From Methanomassiliicoccaceae archaeon (GTDB lineage Archaea > Thermoplasmatota > Thermoplasmata > Methanomassiliicoccales > Methanomethylophilaceae): a stretch of 14,894 nucleotides of DNA. This document shows, piece after piece, positions 7,249 through 14,815 of the stretch; position 1 is the stretch's first letter; each line of letters starts with the position of its first letter. The stretch is from contig WQXR01000027.1 of NCBI GenBank assembly GCA_009784745.1, positions 1 to 14,894 on the forward strand, written 5' to 3'. The notes beneath the pieces were generated by a model. That model worked only from the letters and a program-made list of their open reading frames with translations. It did no database searches and had not been told where the DNA came from. The translations under genes were made by a program, and so were the position numbers.

Positions 7249-7761
7249 ATGGATCTGAAAGCGTCAATAAGAACGGTCGAGGACTGGCCGAAGAAAGGTA
7301 TAAGTTTCAAAGATATCACAACAATGCTGAAGAACGGAGAATTACTGAAAGCATCGATAAAAGAGATGGTAAAGCCGTTCATCAACGACAATGTGGACAT
7401 CGTCGTCGGACCGGAGTCCAGAGGCTTCATATTCGGCGTTCCGATGGCGATAGAACTGAATGCCGGTTTCGTTCCTGTAAGGAAGAAAGGAAAACTTCCC
7501 TCAAAGACAATAAGCGCCTCATACGAACTGGAATACGGCACTGATACGCTGGAGATGCATGAGGATGCGATAAAAAAGGGACAAAGAGTTCTCATCGCTG
7601 ACGATCTTCTTGCAACAGGAGGAACAATATCCGCAGTTATCGAGATGTGCGAGAAAGCAGGCGCCGAGATAATAGGATCATCGTTCTTCATAGAACTGGA
7701 ATTCCTTAACGGAAGAGAAAAACTGAAAGGCAGAAAGATAAACTCCGTGGTAAAATACTGA
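7249..7761 (+). CDS. apt: Adenine phosphoribosyltransferase
   Basis: A 170-residue purine salvage enzyme that makes AMP and pyrophosphate from adenine and PRPP in the cytoplasm. Family signs are the N-terminus DLKASIRTVEDWPKKGISFKD, the VGPESRGFIFG segment, RKKGKLPS, and the PRPP-binding motif VLIADDLLATGGT at 114-126. The start at 7249 is chosen because MDLKASIRT is where the family normally begins. An in-frame ATG at 7192 would add 19 residues including two His and two Cys, unlike family members, but cannot be excluded because no ribosome-binding site marks either start. Four bases separate it from the ACT-MBL gene, so the two are very likely co-transcribed. Its promoter region is shared with the divergent Fur-type operon. 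Confidence 0.94.
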   Translation: MDLKASIRTVEDWPKKGISFKDITTMLKNGELLKASIKEMVKPFINDNVDIVVGPESRGFIFGVPMAIELNAGFVPVRKKGKLPSKTISASYELEYGTDTLEMHEDAIKKGQRVLIADDLLATGGTISAVIEMCEKAGAEIIGSSFFIELEFLNGREKLKGRKINSVVKY

Positions 7762-7765
7762 TAAC

Positions 7766-9220
7766 ATGAACACTCAGACGTTCGTAACACACATGCCCGA
7801 CAAACCAGGGGCGTTCATGCATGCCGTCAAGGTAATATCAAAGCATGACGGGAACATCGTAAGAGTAAGTTTCAACAAGGCGGTGGATTTTCATACGCTT
7901 TTCGTTGAAGTGAGGGCGGATGACGACGTCTTAGAAAAAATATCAAAAGAACTTTTAACTCTCGGCTATCTGAAAAATGAACTGACGGAATCAAAAGTTA
8001 TCGTTGTGAACATCAAGATGCCCGATAAGCCAGGAGTATTGTATCCTGCACTAAAGATATTGGATCGTTATGATATCAATATCTCATACATCAACTCGAA
8101 CGAGCACGACGGGATGTATCAGAACTTCAAGATGGGTTTGCTTATCGAAGATCCCAAGATAATAAAGAATGTTCTTGATGATATAAGTGAATTATATCCG
8201 ATAGACATAATAGATTACGAGGCGGAAGAACCGAATCTTGATAATACGATATTCTACATTCGCATCGGGAACGAGATACAAAAAATGTTCGATCTGTCAT
8301 CACAAAGAACGATGGAGTTCATACGCGAATCTAATCGTGTTCTTCAGATGCTGCAGGATCGCGGTGAGGATCCTGATAAAGTTTTCGAACATGTTCTTCA
8401 TCTGGCAAGGTTCATGGCCGAACATCGTGACAACAGATTTGTTCCTGATGTTTCGGTCAAACAGATAACAAAGGATACGAAACTGCATATAATCGAGCCG
8501 CCGTGCGGCAGCAATACGTATATTTTGGAAAATAACAATGAATTGTTATTCATTGATACCGGATTCGCAATATATGCGGACGAGATGATGCGCATTATTC
8601 ACTCGATATTCGCAAATTTCAATGACATGAAGAAAACGATAATGATAACGCATGCGGATGTGGATCACTGCGGTCTGCTTTCCGTGATAAGCGATGCATC
8701 GATACTTCTGAACAAAAAGAGCGCCGAAGGCCTTTTACGACAATACAACAAGACAATGGATCACCGTGAGGAGACGGGATTTCATTTAGGATACAGCAGA
8801 TTAAGCATGATATTTTCCAACTACGTTCCTCCCGATCCGTCAAGATTCGTGATACTCGGAAAGAACGTTCCGGATGATCACGAGGATATGATAAGAATTG
8901 ATACAATAAAGTTCGGCGACATTTTATTGGACGCATACGAAGGAAGCGGCGGTCATCTGCATGGTGAGATGATATTCGTTTCCGAGGAACCGAGGATAAT
9001 GTTCACAGGTGATGTTTACATAAACACAAAGGGATTGACAAAAGGAAGGGATGAGTTCCATTCATTGGCGCCTTATCTAATGACATCCGTGAACGTCAAT
9101 TCAAAACGCGCCAAAGATATGAGAAAAGCGACCGCGGACATACTTAACAAGAGTGAAAAAGAGTGTTTAGTATGCGGCGGTCACGGTTCCGTCGAAATGA
9201 TAATTCCGGAAAGGAAATGA
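7766..9220 (+). CDS. Two-ACT-domain metallo-beta-lactamase-fold protein
   Basis: A 484-residue protein combining two ACT domains with an MBL-fold hydrolase. Each ACT repeat shows the PDKPG hallmark: MPDKPGAFMHAVKVI (about 10-24) and MPDKPGVLYPALKIL (about 90-104). A mostly helical linker (about 165-235) follows, then the MBL domain: THADVDH with H296, D298, D300 and H301 (Asp replaces the second His of the usual HxHxDH), GGHLHGE with H397 or H399, FTGD with D416, and GGHG with H473. Together these make a plausible metal site. No signal peptide is seen, so it should be cytoplasmic. ACT domains usually bind amino acids or other small metabolites, so ligand control of the hydrolase is a reasonable inference; substrate unknown. 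It lies four bases after apt. Purine-related chemistry is possible but unproven. Confidence 0.85.
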   Translation: MNTQTFVTHMPDKPGAFMHAVKVISKHDGNIVRVSFNKAVDFHTLFVEVRADDDVLEKISKELLTLGYLKNELTESKVIVVNIKMPDKPGVLYPALKILDRYDINISYINSNEHDGMYQNFKMGLLIEDPKIIKNVLDDISELYPIDIIDYEAEEPNLDNTIFYIRIGNEIQKMFDLSSQRTMEFIRESNRVLQMLQDRGEDPDKVFEHVLHLARFMAEHRDNRFVPDVSVKQITKDTKLHIIEPPCGSNTYILENNNELLFIDTGFAIYADEMMRIIHSIFANFNDMKKTIMITHADVDHCGLLSVISDASILLNKKSAEGLLRQYNKTMDHREETGFHLGYSRLSMIFSNYVPPDPSRFVILGKNVPDDHEDMIRIDTIKFGDILLDAYEGSGGHLHGEMIFVSEEPRIMFTGDVYINTKGLTKGRDEFHSLAPYLMTSVNVNSKRAKDMRKATADILNKSEKECLVCGGHGSVEMIIPERK

Positions 9221-9246
9221 TGCAAATATCAGCACATTTACAGATT

Positions 9247-10539
9247 TCATGGGCCGAGACAGTCTATCGGTACCACGAAGATGCCATCCTCTTTACGAAC
9301 ATATGATGAATTAGCGGTCGCGCAGATGACCATCATGAATGTGGGTTCAGGTGCACCACCGGTCACGACCTTATCCCTCATGCGTATCAGATTGGCCGCA
9401 GCCTCATCTACTTTCGAATATCCGAGTTTTATTTCCACGCCGGCCCATTTTCCATTATCGGCCTCTATGATCATATCCACTTCCAGGTCGCTGTCGTCAC
9501 GATAATGGTATACATTTCCCATGAACGGTGCCGAATAAACACACAGGTCTCTGTAGCAGAGGGATTCGAATAAGAATCCGGCGGTCTCAACATCTTTGAA
9601 AACGGCCTCCTGTCCGATCCTGAGCGCAGCAACGGCAATGGATGGATCTGCAAAATGTCTTTTCGGGGATCTGCGCATACGGGTTTTTGAACGTATCTCA
9701 GGGAGCCACGCTTCCTGTTCTTCGATCACAAATATCCTCTTCAGTGCATCCAGATATCCGCCGGCCGTTATGGGGGATATCGGCAGGTCTGCATCCTGTA
9801 CATCATTAGCAAGAACCGATATTCTCGCTTCGGTGGCGTTGTTCCTTGCTAACGATCTCAATACGCGCCTCATGGTCACCGGGTCCCTCTTCACACCGTC
9901 TACTTTGGAAAAGTCAAAATTAACTATCATTTCAACATAGTTCCTTGGTATGAGTGTTATTCTATCATCATCGACATTCAATCCGGCTGGCCAGCCGCCT
10001 TTGCATATGAGCTTCACGATCTTCTCATATCCCATTTTTGATATGGACGGCGTCGGCCTTTCTCCCTGAAAAAGTTTTGACAATGATACAGCACCATTAC
10101 TGTCACCTGATTCGAACAGTGACATGGGCCTCATTTTCACAGGTGCGAATCTGCCTGCGCCGGAGTGTCTGACCGATCCTTTCGGAGGCGTGACGGAACC
10201 GGTAAAGATGTATTTGCCTTTGGTCTTCGAAAAATCAATTTTATATCGAGCTGTGTCCCATAATGCCGGAACATCCTGCCATTCATCCACAAGACGAGGC
10301 TGTTCGCCTTTCAGCGCAGCTTCCGGGTCGGTCTCTGCAAATGCTCGGCCCTCAGGTCTTCCTATGAATATGGATGACTTGAAATGGATCAAACCTGTCC
10401 ATGATTTTCCGCACCATTTGCAACCCAATATCCAGACAGCACCGAACAGGTCAAGCATATCGTCTATTGTCGTGTCAACGATCCTTGGGATATAGAGTTC
10501 TCGCATCTCAGTTTCACTCAACTCATTTCGATCTTCCAT
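9247..10539 (-). CDS. AAA-type ATPase with C-terminal DUF4143 nuclease-fold domain
   Basis: A 430-residue protein of the AAA_14/DUF4143 class, common in archaea and anaerobes, without a settled function. The ATPase half has Walker A GCKWCGKS (39-46), Walker B LVDEWQ (D85, E86), the sensor segment IFTGS (111-115) and the family stretch HSGAGRFAPVKMRPMSLFESG. A helical middle domain follows. The C-terminal part resembles a PD-(D/E)xK nuclease fold: E326 (FES), D355 (EVD), then E369 and K371 (VEIK). Catalysis is not shown, and many family members may not cut DNA. The gene converges on the ACT-MBL gene (26-base gap) and is divergent from marR. Its promoter lies inside a 23-base repeat array. Such genes often occur in several copies and move between genomes. 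The start at 10539 fits a TATA box at -26; M12 is an alternative. Confidence 0.88.
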   Translation of the reverse strand: MEDRNELSETEMRELYIPRIVDTTIDDMLDLFGAVWILGCKWCGKSWTGLIHFKSSIFIGRPEGRAFAETDPEAALKGEQPRLVDEWQDVPALWDTARYKIDFSKTKGKYIFTGSVTPPKGSVRHSGAGRFAPVKMRPMSLFESGDSNGAVSLSKLFQGERPTPSISKMGYEKIVKLICKGGWPAGLNVDDDRITLIPRNYVEMIVNFDFSKVDGVKRDPVTMRRVLRSLARNNATEARISVLANDVQDADLPISPITAGGYLDALKRIFVIEEQEAWLPEIRSKTRMRRSPKRHFADPSIAVAALRIGQEAVFKDVETAGFLFESLCYRDLCVYSAPFMGNVYHYRDDSDLEVDMIIEADNGKWAGVEIKLGYSKVDEAAANLIRMRDKVVTGGAPEPTFMMVICATANSSYVRKEDGIFVVPIDCLGP

Positions 10540-10553
10540 GTGCGTTATATCCA

Positions 10554-10688
10554 GTTCATACTATTATATGTTTTGCGTCCATTTCATTATATGTTTTGCG
10601 AATCGTTTGCTATAGGTTTTGCGAATCGTTTGCTATAGGTTTTGCGAATCGTTTGCTATATGTTTTGCAAATTCATTCATAGGTCTGC
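10554..10688 (-). repeat. Tandem array of 23-base direct repeats (five units plus a degenerate sixth)
   Basis: Units lie at 10554-10576, 10577-10599, 10600-10622, 10623-10645 and 10646-10668, with a 20-base degenerate copy at 10669-10688. On the plus strand each full unit ends in TATATGTTTTGC or TATAGGTTTTGC. Units 3 and 4 are identical; unit 5 differs from them by one base; units 1 and 2 share mainly the 12-base core and differ in the first half. On the ATPase strand the core begins GCAAAAC followed by A/C and TATA. There are no spacers, so this is not CRISPR. The 23-base period (about two helical turns) puts each core on nearly the same DNA face, as in iterons or multimeric operators. The array fills most of the 209-base gap between the ATPase gene and marR. 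Confidence 0.9.
10562..10569 (-). promoter_or_regulatory. TATA box of the DUF4143 ATPase gene, inside repeat unit 1
   Basis: The minus strand reads ATATAATA, centred about 26-27 bases before the ATG, fitting a leaderless archaeal promoter. It is the TATA-like part of the gene-proximal unit of the 23-base array. The other units carry related TATA-like cores further upstream. Confidence 0.5.
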
Positions 10689-10722
10689 GAACAGAAACGC
10701 TGACATTCGAAGATCATGTCAT

Positions 10723-10745
10723 GAAATATCTTATATAATTAATTA
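10723..10745 (+). promoter_or_regulatory. Probable marR promoter and overlapping palindrome
   Basis: GAAATATC (10723-10730) lies about 22-25 bases before the two candidate marR starts and resembles the acnA and fur boxes. Directly after it come TTATATAA (10731-10738) and the perfect palindrome TAATTAATTA (10736-10745). The palindrome ends three bases before the ATG and is a candidate site for autorepression by the MarR protein. Which AT-rich block is the true TATA box is not certain: TTATATAA is too close to the ATG for a normal start. Confidence 0.4.
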
Positions 10746-10748
10746 CTA

Positions 10749-11204
10749 ATGGTGTTAGCAAATTACGGACGTGAGAACATAGACTACGAAAAACTCGCGG
10801 AAGAATTACTCAGGAACATGCGCACGGTCGGAACGGCACAAAGACAAAGATCGATCAACGAAGGTGTGCACGGAGAAGCGTTCGTCCTTCAGTTCATAAG
10901 AGAGAATGATTGTGTGATACCCGGGAAGATAAGCGAAGCGATGAGCATATCATCAGCACGTATCGCCGCAGCGCTGAACAGCCTTGAGGACAAGGAATTC
11001 ATTACACGTAATATAGATAACGAGGACAGACGCAGAATAATAGTAAAACTTACCGAAAAAGGAAAGGATCATGCGGATGAGCAACGAAAAGGATACATCC
11101 GGCAGATAAAAGGGATATTGATCGCATTGGGCGAGGATGATGCAAAAGAATATGTTCGCATATTGGGAAAAATGGCAAAGGTACTTTCCGGTACCGACGA
11201 ATAA
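10749..11204 (+). CDS. MarR-family transcriptional regulator
   Basis: A 151-residue winged-helix regulator. The DNA-binding part spans about 42-108: VIPGKISEAMSISSARIAAALNSLEDKEFITR (helix-turn-helix and recognition helix), then the wing with DNEDRRRIIVKLTEKG, which contains the family's D-x-R-R wing pattern. Helices on both sides would form the dimer. It precedes two ABC half-transporters by 45 bases on the same strand. In this arrangement MarR proteins usually repress the efflux genes and release DNA when a small toxic compound binds; that role is inferred. A GTG at 10752 is an alternative start that would suit the upstream promoter box slightly better. No Shine-Dalgarno sequence is seen. 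Confidence 0.9.
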   Translation: MVLANYGRENIDYEKLAEELLRNMRTVGTAQRQRSINEGVHGEAFVLQFIRENDCVIPGKISEAMSISSARIAAALNSLEDKEFITRNIDNEDRRRIIVKLTEKGKDHADEQRKGYIRQIKGILIALGEDDAKEYVRILGKMAKVLSGTDE

Positions 11205-11249
11205 TGCGACCGGTCATGTGATCATAAGAGAAACAACAAGTGAAAAGTA

Positions 11250-13001
11250 ATGTTCAGAACGTTAGGTTATTTACGGAAAAAAGAGTGGTCAATGGTCGTC
11301 GTGATCATGTTCCTGATCGTGATACAGGTATGGTTAGATCTGAAATTACCGGAATACATGGGAACGATAACCGAACTTGTAGTGACACCAGGAAGCGAGA
11401 TGAGCGACATCTGGCTGAACGGCGGTTATATGCTATTGTGCACATTAGGAAGTTTAGCGTCTGCGATAGCCGTAGGATTCTTAGCGTCAAAGATCGGGGC
11501 GTCATTCTCGCAAAGATTAAGAACGTTGCAATTCAGCAAAGTTGATTCATTCTCGATGGGCGAGATAAACAAATTTTCTACTGCGAGTTTAATAACACGT
11601 TCTACGAACGATGTCACGCAAATTCAAATGATAGTGACCATGGGATTGCAGATAATCATCAAAGCGCCCATACTGGCAGTATGGGCATTGTTCAAGATAT
11701 CGGGAAAAGGATTTGAATGGACCATCGCGACAGGCGTTGCGGTATTGATCCTAATGTTACTGTTCGCGATAATATTCGTTCTTGTCATTCCCAAATTTAA
11801 GAAGATGCAATCCCTTACCGATAACGTCAACAGAGTAACGAGAGAGAATTTGACCGGACTTCCGGTGGTGCGTGCATATAACGCGGAAAATTATCAAAAA
11901 GAGAAATTCGAGTTCGCTAATGATGAATTGACGGATACGCACATGTTCACGTCCCGCGCAATGGCGGTGCTTATGCCGTCGATAGGTCTGATAATGAACG
12001 GTTTGTTATTAGCAGTATACTGGATCGGAGCAATTCTGATAAATGATGCTCCGATCATTGATCGCGGACCGCTGTTCGCTAATATGATAGTATTCTCATC
12101 GTATTCGATGCAAATTTTGATAGCATTCATGATGATCACGATGCTTTTCATCATGCTGCCGAGAGCACAGGTATCGGCAAGACGTATCAATGAGGTTTTA
12201 GACACAATTCCGTCGATATCCGACGGAATTGTGACGGAATTTGATAATTCAATAAAAGGCGAGGTCGAGTTCAGGAATGTAAGTTTCAAATATCCCGGAG
12301 CGGCGGATCACGTTCTGAAAAATGTCAGTTTCTCAGTAAAGCAAGGTGAAACAATAGCGTTCATCGGCTCAACGGGATCCGGAAAAAGCACGCTGATAAA
12401 TCTTGTTCCCAGATTTTATGACGTAACGGAAGGTTCCGTACTCATTGACGGAAAGGATGTAAGGGAATACAAACTGAGTTCATTGTACAGCAAAATAGGA
12501 TATGTTCCTCACAAGGCGGTATTGTTCTCAGGTACCGTATCAACAAACGTCGCATTCGGCGACAACGCGAATGCGGAAGAGGACGTAAAGAATGCGGTAC
12601 GCATCGCACAGGGAACGGAATTCGTTGAAAAGATGACGAATGCGTATGACGCAGACATATCAAGAGGCGGAACGAATGTTTCAGGAGGTCAGAAACAGAG
12701 GCTCGCGATAGCGAGAGCAGTATGCAGAAGACCTGAGATATACATCTTCGATGACAGTTTTTCTGCGCTCGATTACAGAACGGACAGGGATCTCAGGACA
12801 ATACTCAAAAAAGAAACGAAAAATGTTACAACAATGATCGTCGCACAACGCATCGGAACAATAATGGATGCCGATAAGATCGTGGTACTGGATGAAGGAA
12901 AGGTCGTTGGCATGGGAACGCACAAAGAATTGCTTTTATCGTGTCCCGTATACAAAGAGATAGCAACGTCGCAGTTAAGTGAAAAGGAGTTGGAACTGTG
13001 A
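11250..13001 (+). CDS. Heterodimeric ABC exporter, subunit with degenerate ATP site (TM287/BmrC-like)
   Basis: A 583-residue half-transporter: an exporter transmembrane domain with six helices (about 1-310), then a nucleotide-binding domain. Walker A (GSTGSGKST, 373-381) and the signature VSGGQKQR (477-484) are normal. Other positions are altered: the Q-loop has H421 (YVPHKAV), the catalytic Glu after Walker B is Asp (D502 in IFDDSFSALD), and the H-loop His is Gln (Q533 in IVAQRI). Asp and Gln at the last two positions are typical of the non-hydrolysing site of heterodimeric exporters such as TM287/288, BmrCD and LmrCD. The His in the Q-loop is less usual. The partner is the next gene, whose signature motif is the altered one. 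No clear promoter is seen in the 45 bases after marR, so co-transcription is likely. The probable role is drug or toxic-compound efflux at the cytoplasmic membrane. Confidence 0.93.
   Translation: MFRTLGYLRKKEWSMVVVIMFLIVIQVWLDLKLPEYMGTITELVVTPGSEMSDIWLNGGYMLLCTLGSLASAIAVGFLASKIGASFSQRLRTLQFSKVDSFSMGEINKFSTASLITRSTNDVTQIQMIVTMGLQIIIKAPILAVWALFKISGKGFEWTIATGVAVLILMLLFAIIFVLVIPKFKKMQSLTDNVNRVTRENLTGLPVVRAYNAENYQKEKFEFANDELTDTHMFTSRAMAVLMPSIGLIMNGLLLAVYWIGAILINDAPIIDRGPLFANMIVFSSYSMQILIAFMMITMLFIMLPRAQVSARRINEVLDTIPSISDGIVTEFDNSIKGEVEFRNVSFKYPGAADHVLKNVSFSVKQGETIAFIGSTGSGKSTLINLVPRFYDVTEGSVLIDGKDVREYKLSSLYSKIGYVPHKAVLFSGTVSTNVAFGDNANAEEDVKNAVRIAQGTEFVEKMTNAYDADISRGGTNVSGGQKQRLAIARAVCRRPEIYIFDDSFSALDYRTDRDLRTILKKETKNVTTMIVAQRIGTIMDADKIVVLDEGKVVGMGTHKELLLSCPVYKEIATSQLSEKELEL
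12203..12233. repeat. Perfect 13-bp inverted repeat inside the first exporter gene
   Basis: The arm CACAATTCCGTCG (12203-12215) and its exact reverse complement (12221-12233) flank the 5-base loop ATATC. It lies in the codons joining the transmembrane domain to the nucleotide-binding domain (about residues 318-328, DTIPSISDGIV). As RNA it would form a stable hairpin. Confidence 0.85.
12984..12990 (+). promoter_or_regulatory. Shine-Dalgarno sequence setting the GTG start of the second exporter gene
   Basis: AAGGAGT lies seven bases before the GTG at 12998. It is the clearest ribosome-binding site in the window and supports the GTG start, which overlaps the stop of the first exporter gene as GTGA. 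Confidence 0.75.
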
Positions 13002-14815
13002 CAGATGATCAGAGACGCCAAAGACCGATGGGCGGCCCGATGGGCCGCGGGATGGGTCCTGCTGAGAAGGCGAAGGACTTCAAAGGAACATGGAGTAAAC
13101 TTATCAATTACTGTGAACGGTATCTTTCCGTTGTCATCGTTGCGTTGATAATGGCTGTACTCGGCGCCGCGATGCAGATAGTCGGTCCCGACCTGTTGAA
13201 AGATCTTACAAATGAGATAGCGAAAGGATTTATCGGTGTTATTGACATGGATGCGATCGCATCAATTGCGATATTACTGATATGCCTTTACGCCGGTGCG
13301 GCGCTATTCACGTTCATACAGAACTGGATCATGGCGACGGTAACACAGAAAACAACGAAGAGAATGCGTTCAGATATATCATCAAAAATAAATCGCTTAC
13401 CGTTCAGTTACTTCAACAGGAAAAGTTACGGCGACGTTCTCAGCCGTGTAACGAATGACGTTGATACAATAGGGATGACATTGAATCAGAGCATTTCCGC
13501 ATTGGTAACAGCAGCGGCAATGTTCGTCGGTACGCTGATAATGATGTTCCTTACCAACGTGATAATGGCATTGACCGCTATCGGTTCCAGTGTATTAGGG
13601 TTCGTTATGATGATGTTCATAATGAAACGTTCGCAAAGGTACTTCGTAGAACAGCAAAAAGATCTGGGTGAGATCAACGGTCATGTGGAAGAGACATACA
13701 CAGGCCACAGTATCGTAAAAGTATACAACGGAAGCGCCGAATTTAAAAAAGAGTTTGAAGAGATAAACACAAGATTGTACGGAAGCGCATGGAAATCCCA
13801 ATTCTTATCAGGATTGATGATGCCGCTGATGATGTTCGTCGGTAACTTCGGTTATGTTGCCGTTTGCGTTGTTGGCGCAGTACTGACAATGAACGGTACG
13901 ATATCGTTCGGCGTCATCGTTGCGTTCATGTTATACATACGATTATTCACGCAGCCGTTGTCACAATTTGCGCAAGCAGCGAACAGTTTGCAAAGAACAG
14001 CAGCAGCAAGTGAACGTGTATTCGAATTCATTGAAGAAAAGGAATTGGAAGATGAAAGCCAAAAGGAAAAGAGATTGACATCCGTAAAAGGAAATATCGA
14101 TCTCGTGAACGTGAATTTCGGATACACAAAAGAAAAGACAGTGATAAATGATTTCTCCGTGTCCGTGAAAGCCGGTCAAAAAATTGCGATAGTCGGCCCC
14201 ACGGGGGCCGGAAAAACCACGATCGTAAATCTTTTAATGAGATTCTACGAACTGAATGACGGTAAGATATTGTTGGACGGTGTACCGATGAACGAAGTTC
14301 GCAGGGAAGACGTTCATGAACAATTTTGTATGGTATTACAGGATACATGGCTGTTTGAAGGTACAATAAAAGAAAATATCATTTACTCAAAAAGGAACGT
14401 ATCTGATGAGGATGTCATCAGCGCCTGTAAAATGGTCGGGTTGGATCACTTCATAAGAACATTGCCGAACGGTTACGAAACGATACTGAATGACCGTGCA
14501 AGTTTATCGGAAGGTCAAAAACAGTTGCTTACGATAGCAAGAGCAATAATCAAAGATTCGCCGTTACTGATACTGGATGAGGCAACAAGTTCCGTTGATA
14601 CAAGAACGGAACGTATAGTACAAGAAGCAATGGACATGTTAACGAAAGGAAGAACGTCGTTCATAATCGCTCACAGACTTTCAACAATAAAGAATGCTGA
14701 TGTTATCTTAGTGATGAAAGAAGGTGACATAATTGAATCGGGAAGCCACTCGGAATTGTTGGAAAGACAAGGATCATACGCAGAACTTTATAACAGCCAG
14801 TTCGAAACCGCTTGA
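12998..14815 (+). CDS. Heterodimeric ABC exporter, catalytic subunit (TM288/BmrD-like)
   Basis: A 605-residue half-transporter. A Gly/Met/Arg/Pro-rich N-terminus (PMGGPMGRGMGPAEKAKDFKGT), typical of this subunit class, is followed by six membrane helices (about 45-340) and an ATPase domain. Walker A is GPTGAGKTT (400-408), the Q-loop Q448 (MVLQD), Walker B ends in D527 with catalytic E528 (LDEATSSVD), and the H-loop is H559 (IAHRLST). All are canonical. The signature is LSEGQ (503-507), not LSGGQ. That is the complement of the neighbour: this subunit's Walker motifs pair with the neighbour's normal signature to form the active site, while its own altered signature completes the neighbour's inactive site. 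It starts with GTG, overlaps the previous gene by four bases and has a good Shine-Dalgarno sequence. Substrate unknown; multidrug-type efflux is likely. Confidence 0.94.
   Translation: MTDDQRRQRPMGGPMGRGMGPAEKAKDFKGTWSKLINYCERYLSVVIVALIMAVLGAAMQIVGPDLLKDLTNEIAKGFIGVIDMDAIASIAILLICLYAGAALFTFIQNWIMATVTQKTTKRMRSDISSKINRLPFSYFNRKSYGDVLSRVTNDVDTIGMTLNQSISALVTAAAMFVGTLIMMFLTNVIMALTAIGSSVLGFVMMMFIMKRSQRYFVEQQKDLGEINGHVEETYTGHSIVKVYNGSAEFKKEFEEINTRLYGSAWKSQFLSGLMMPLMMFVGNFGYVAVCVVGAVLTMNGTISFGVIVAFMLYIRLFTQPLSQFAQAANSLQRTAAASERVFEFIEEKELEDESQKEKRLTSVKGNIDLVNVNFGYTKEKTVINDFSVSVKAGQKIAIVGPTGAGKTTIVNLLMRFYELNDGKILLDGVPMNEVRREDVHEQFCMVLQDTWLFEGTIKENIIYSKRNVSDEDVISACKMVGLDHFIRTLPNGYETILNDRASLSEGQKQLLTIARAIIKDSPLLILDEATSSVDTRTERIVQEAMDMLTKGRTSFIIAHRLSTIKNADVILVMKEGDIIESGSHSELLERQGSYAELYNSQFETA

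Noticed and set aside
8531..8550. Near-palindrome AATAACAAT/ATTGTTATT in the ACT-MBL gene
   Set aside because: A 9-bp AT-rich stem with a 2-base loop is expected by chance in 15 kb and lies in the middle of a coding region.
10554..10688. CRISPR array
   Set aside because: The 23-base units are back to back with no spacers and no cas genes are nearby.
11219..11224. TGATCA palindrome between marR and the first exporter gene as an operator
   Set aside because: A six-base palindrome is too short to support a binding site.
13032..13048. 7-bp GC-rich hairpin (GCGGCCC, loop GAT) just after the GTG start of the second exporter gene
   Set aside because: It follows from Gly/Pro codons in the GGPMGRG segment; the stem is short and likely incidental, although it could slow early translation.
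14194..14212. CGGCCCC/GGGGCCG hairpin in the second exporter gene
   Set aside because: It coincides with the Walker A codons (Gly-Pro-Thr-Gly-Ala-Gly), which readily form such stems.
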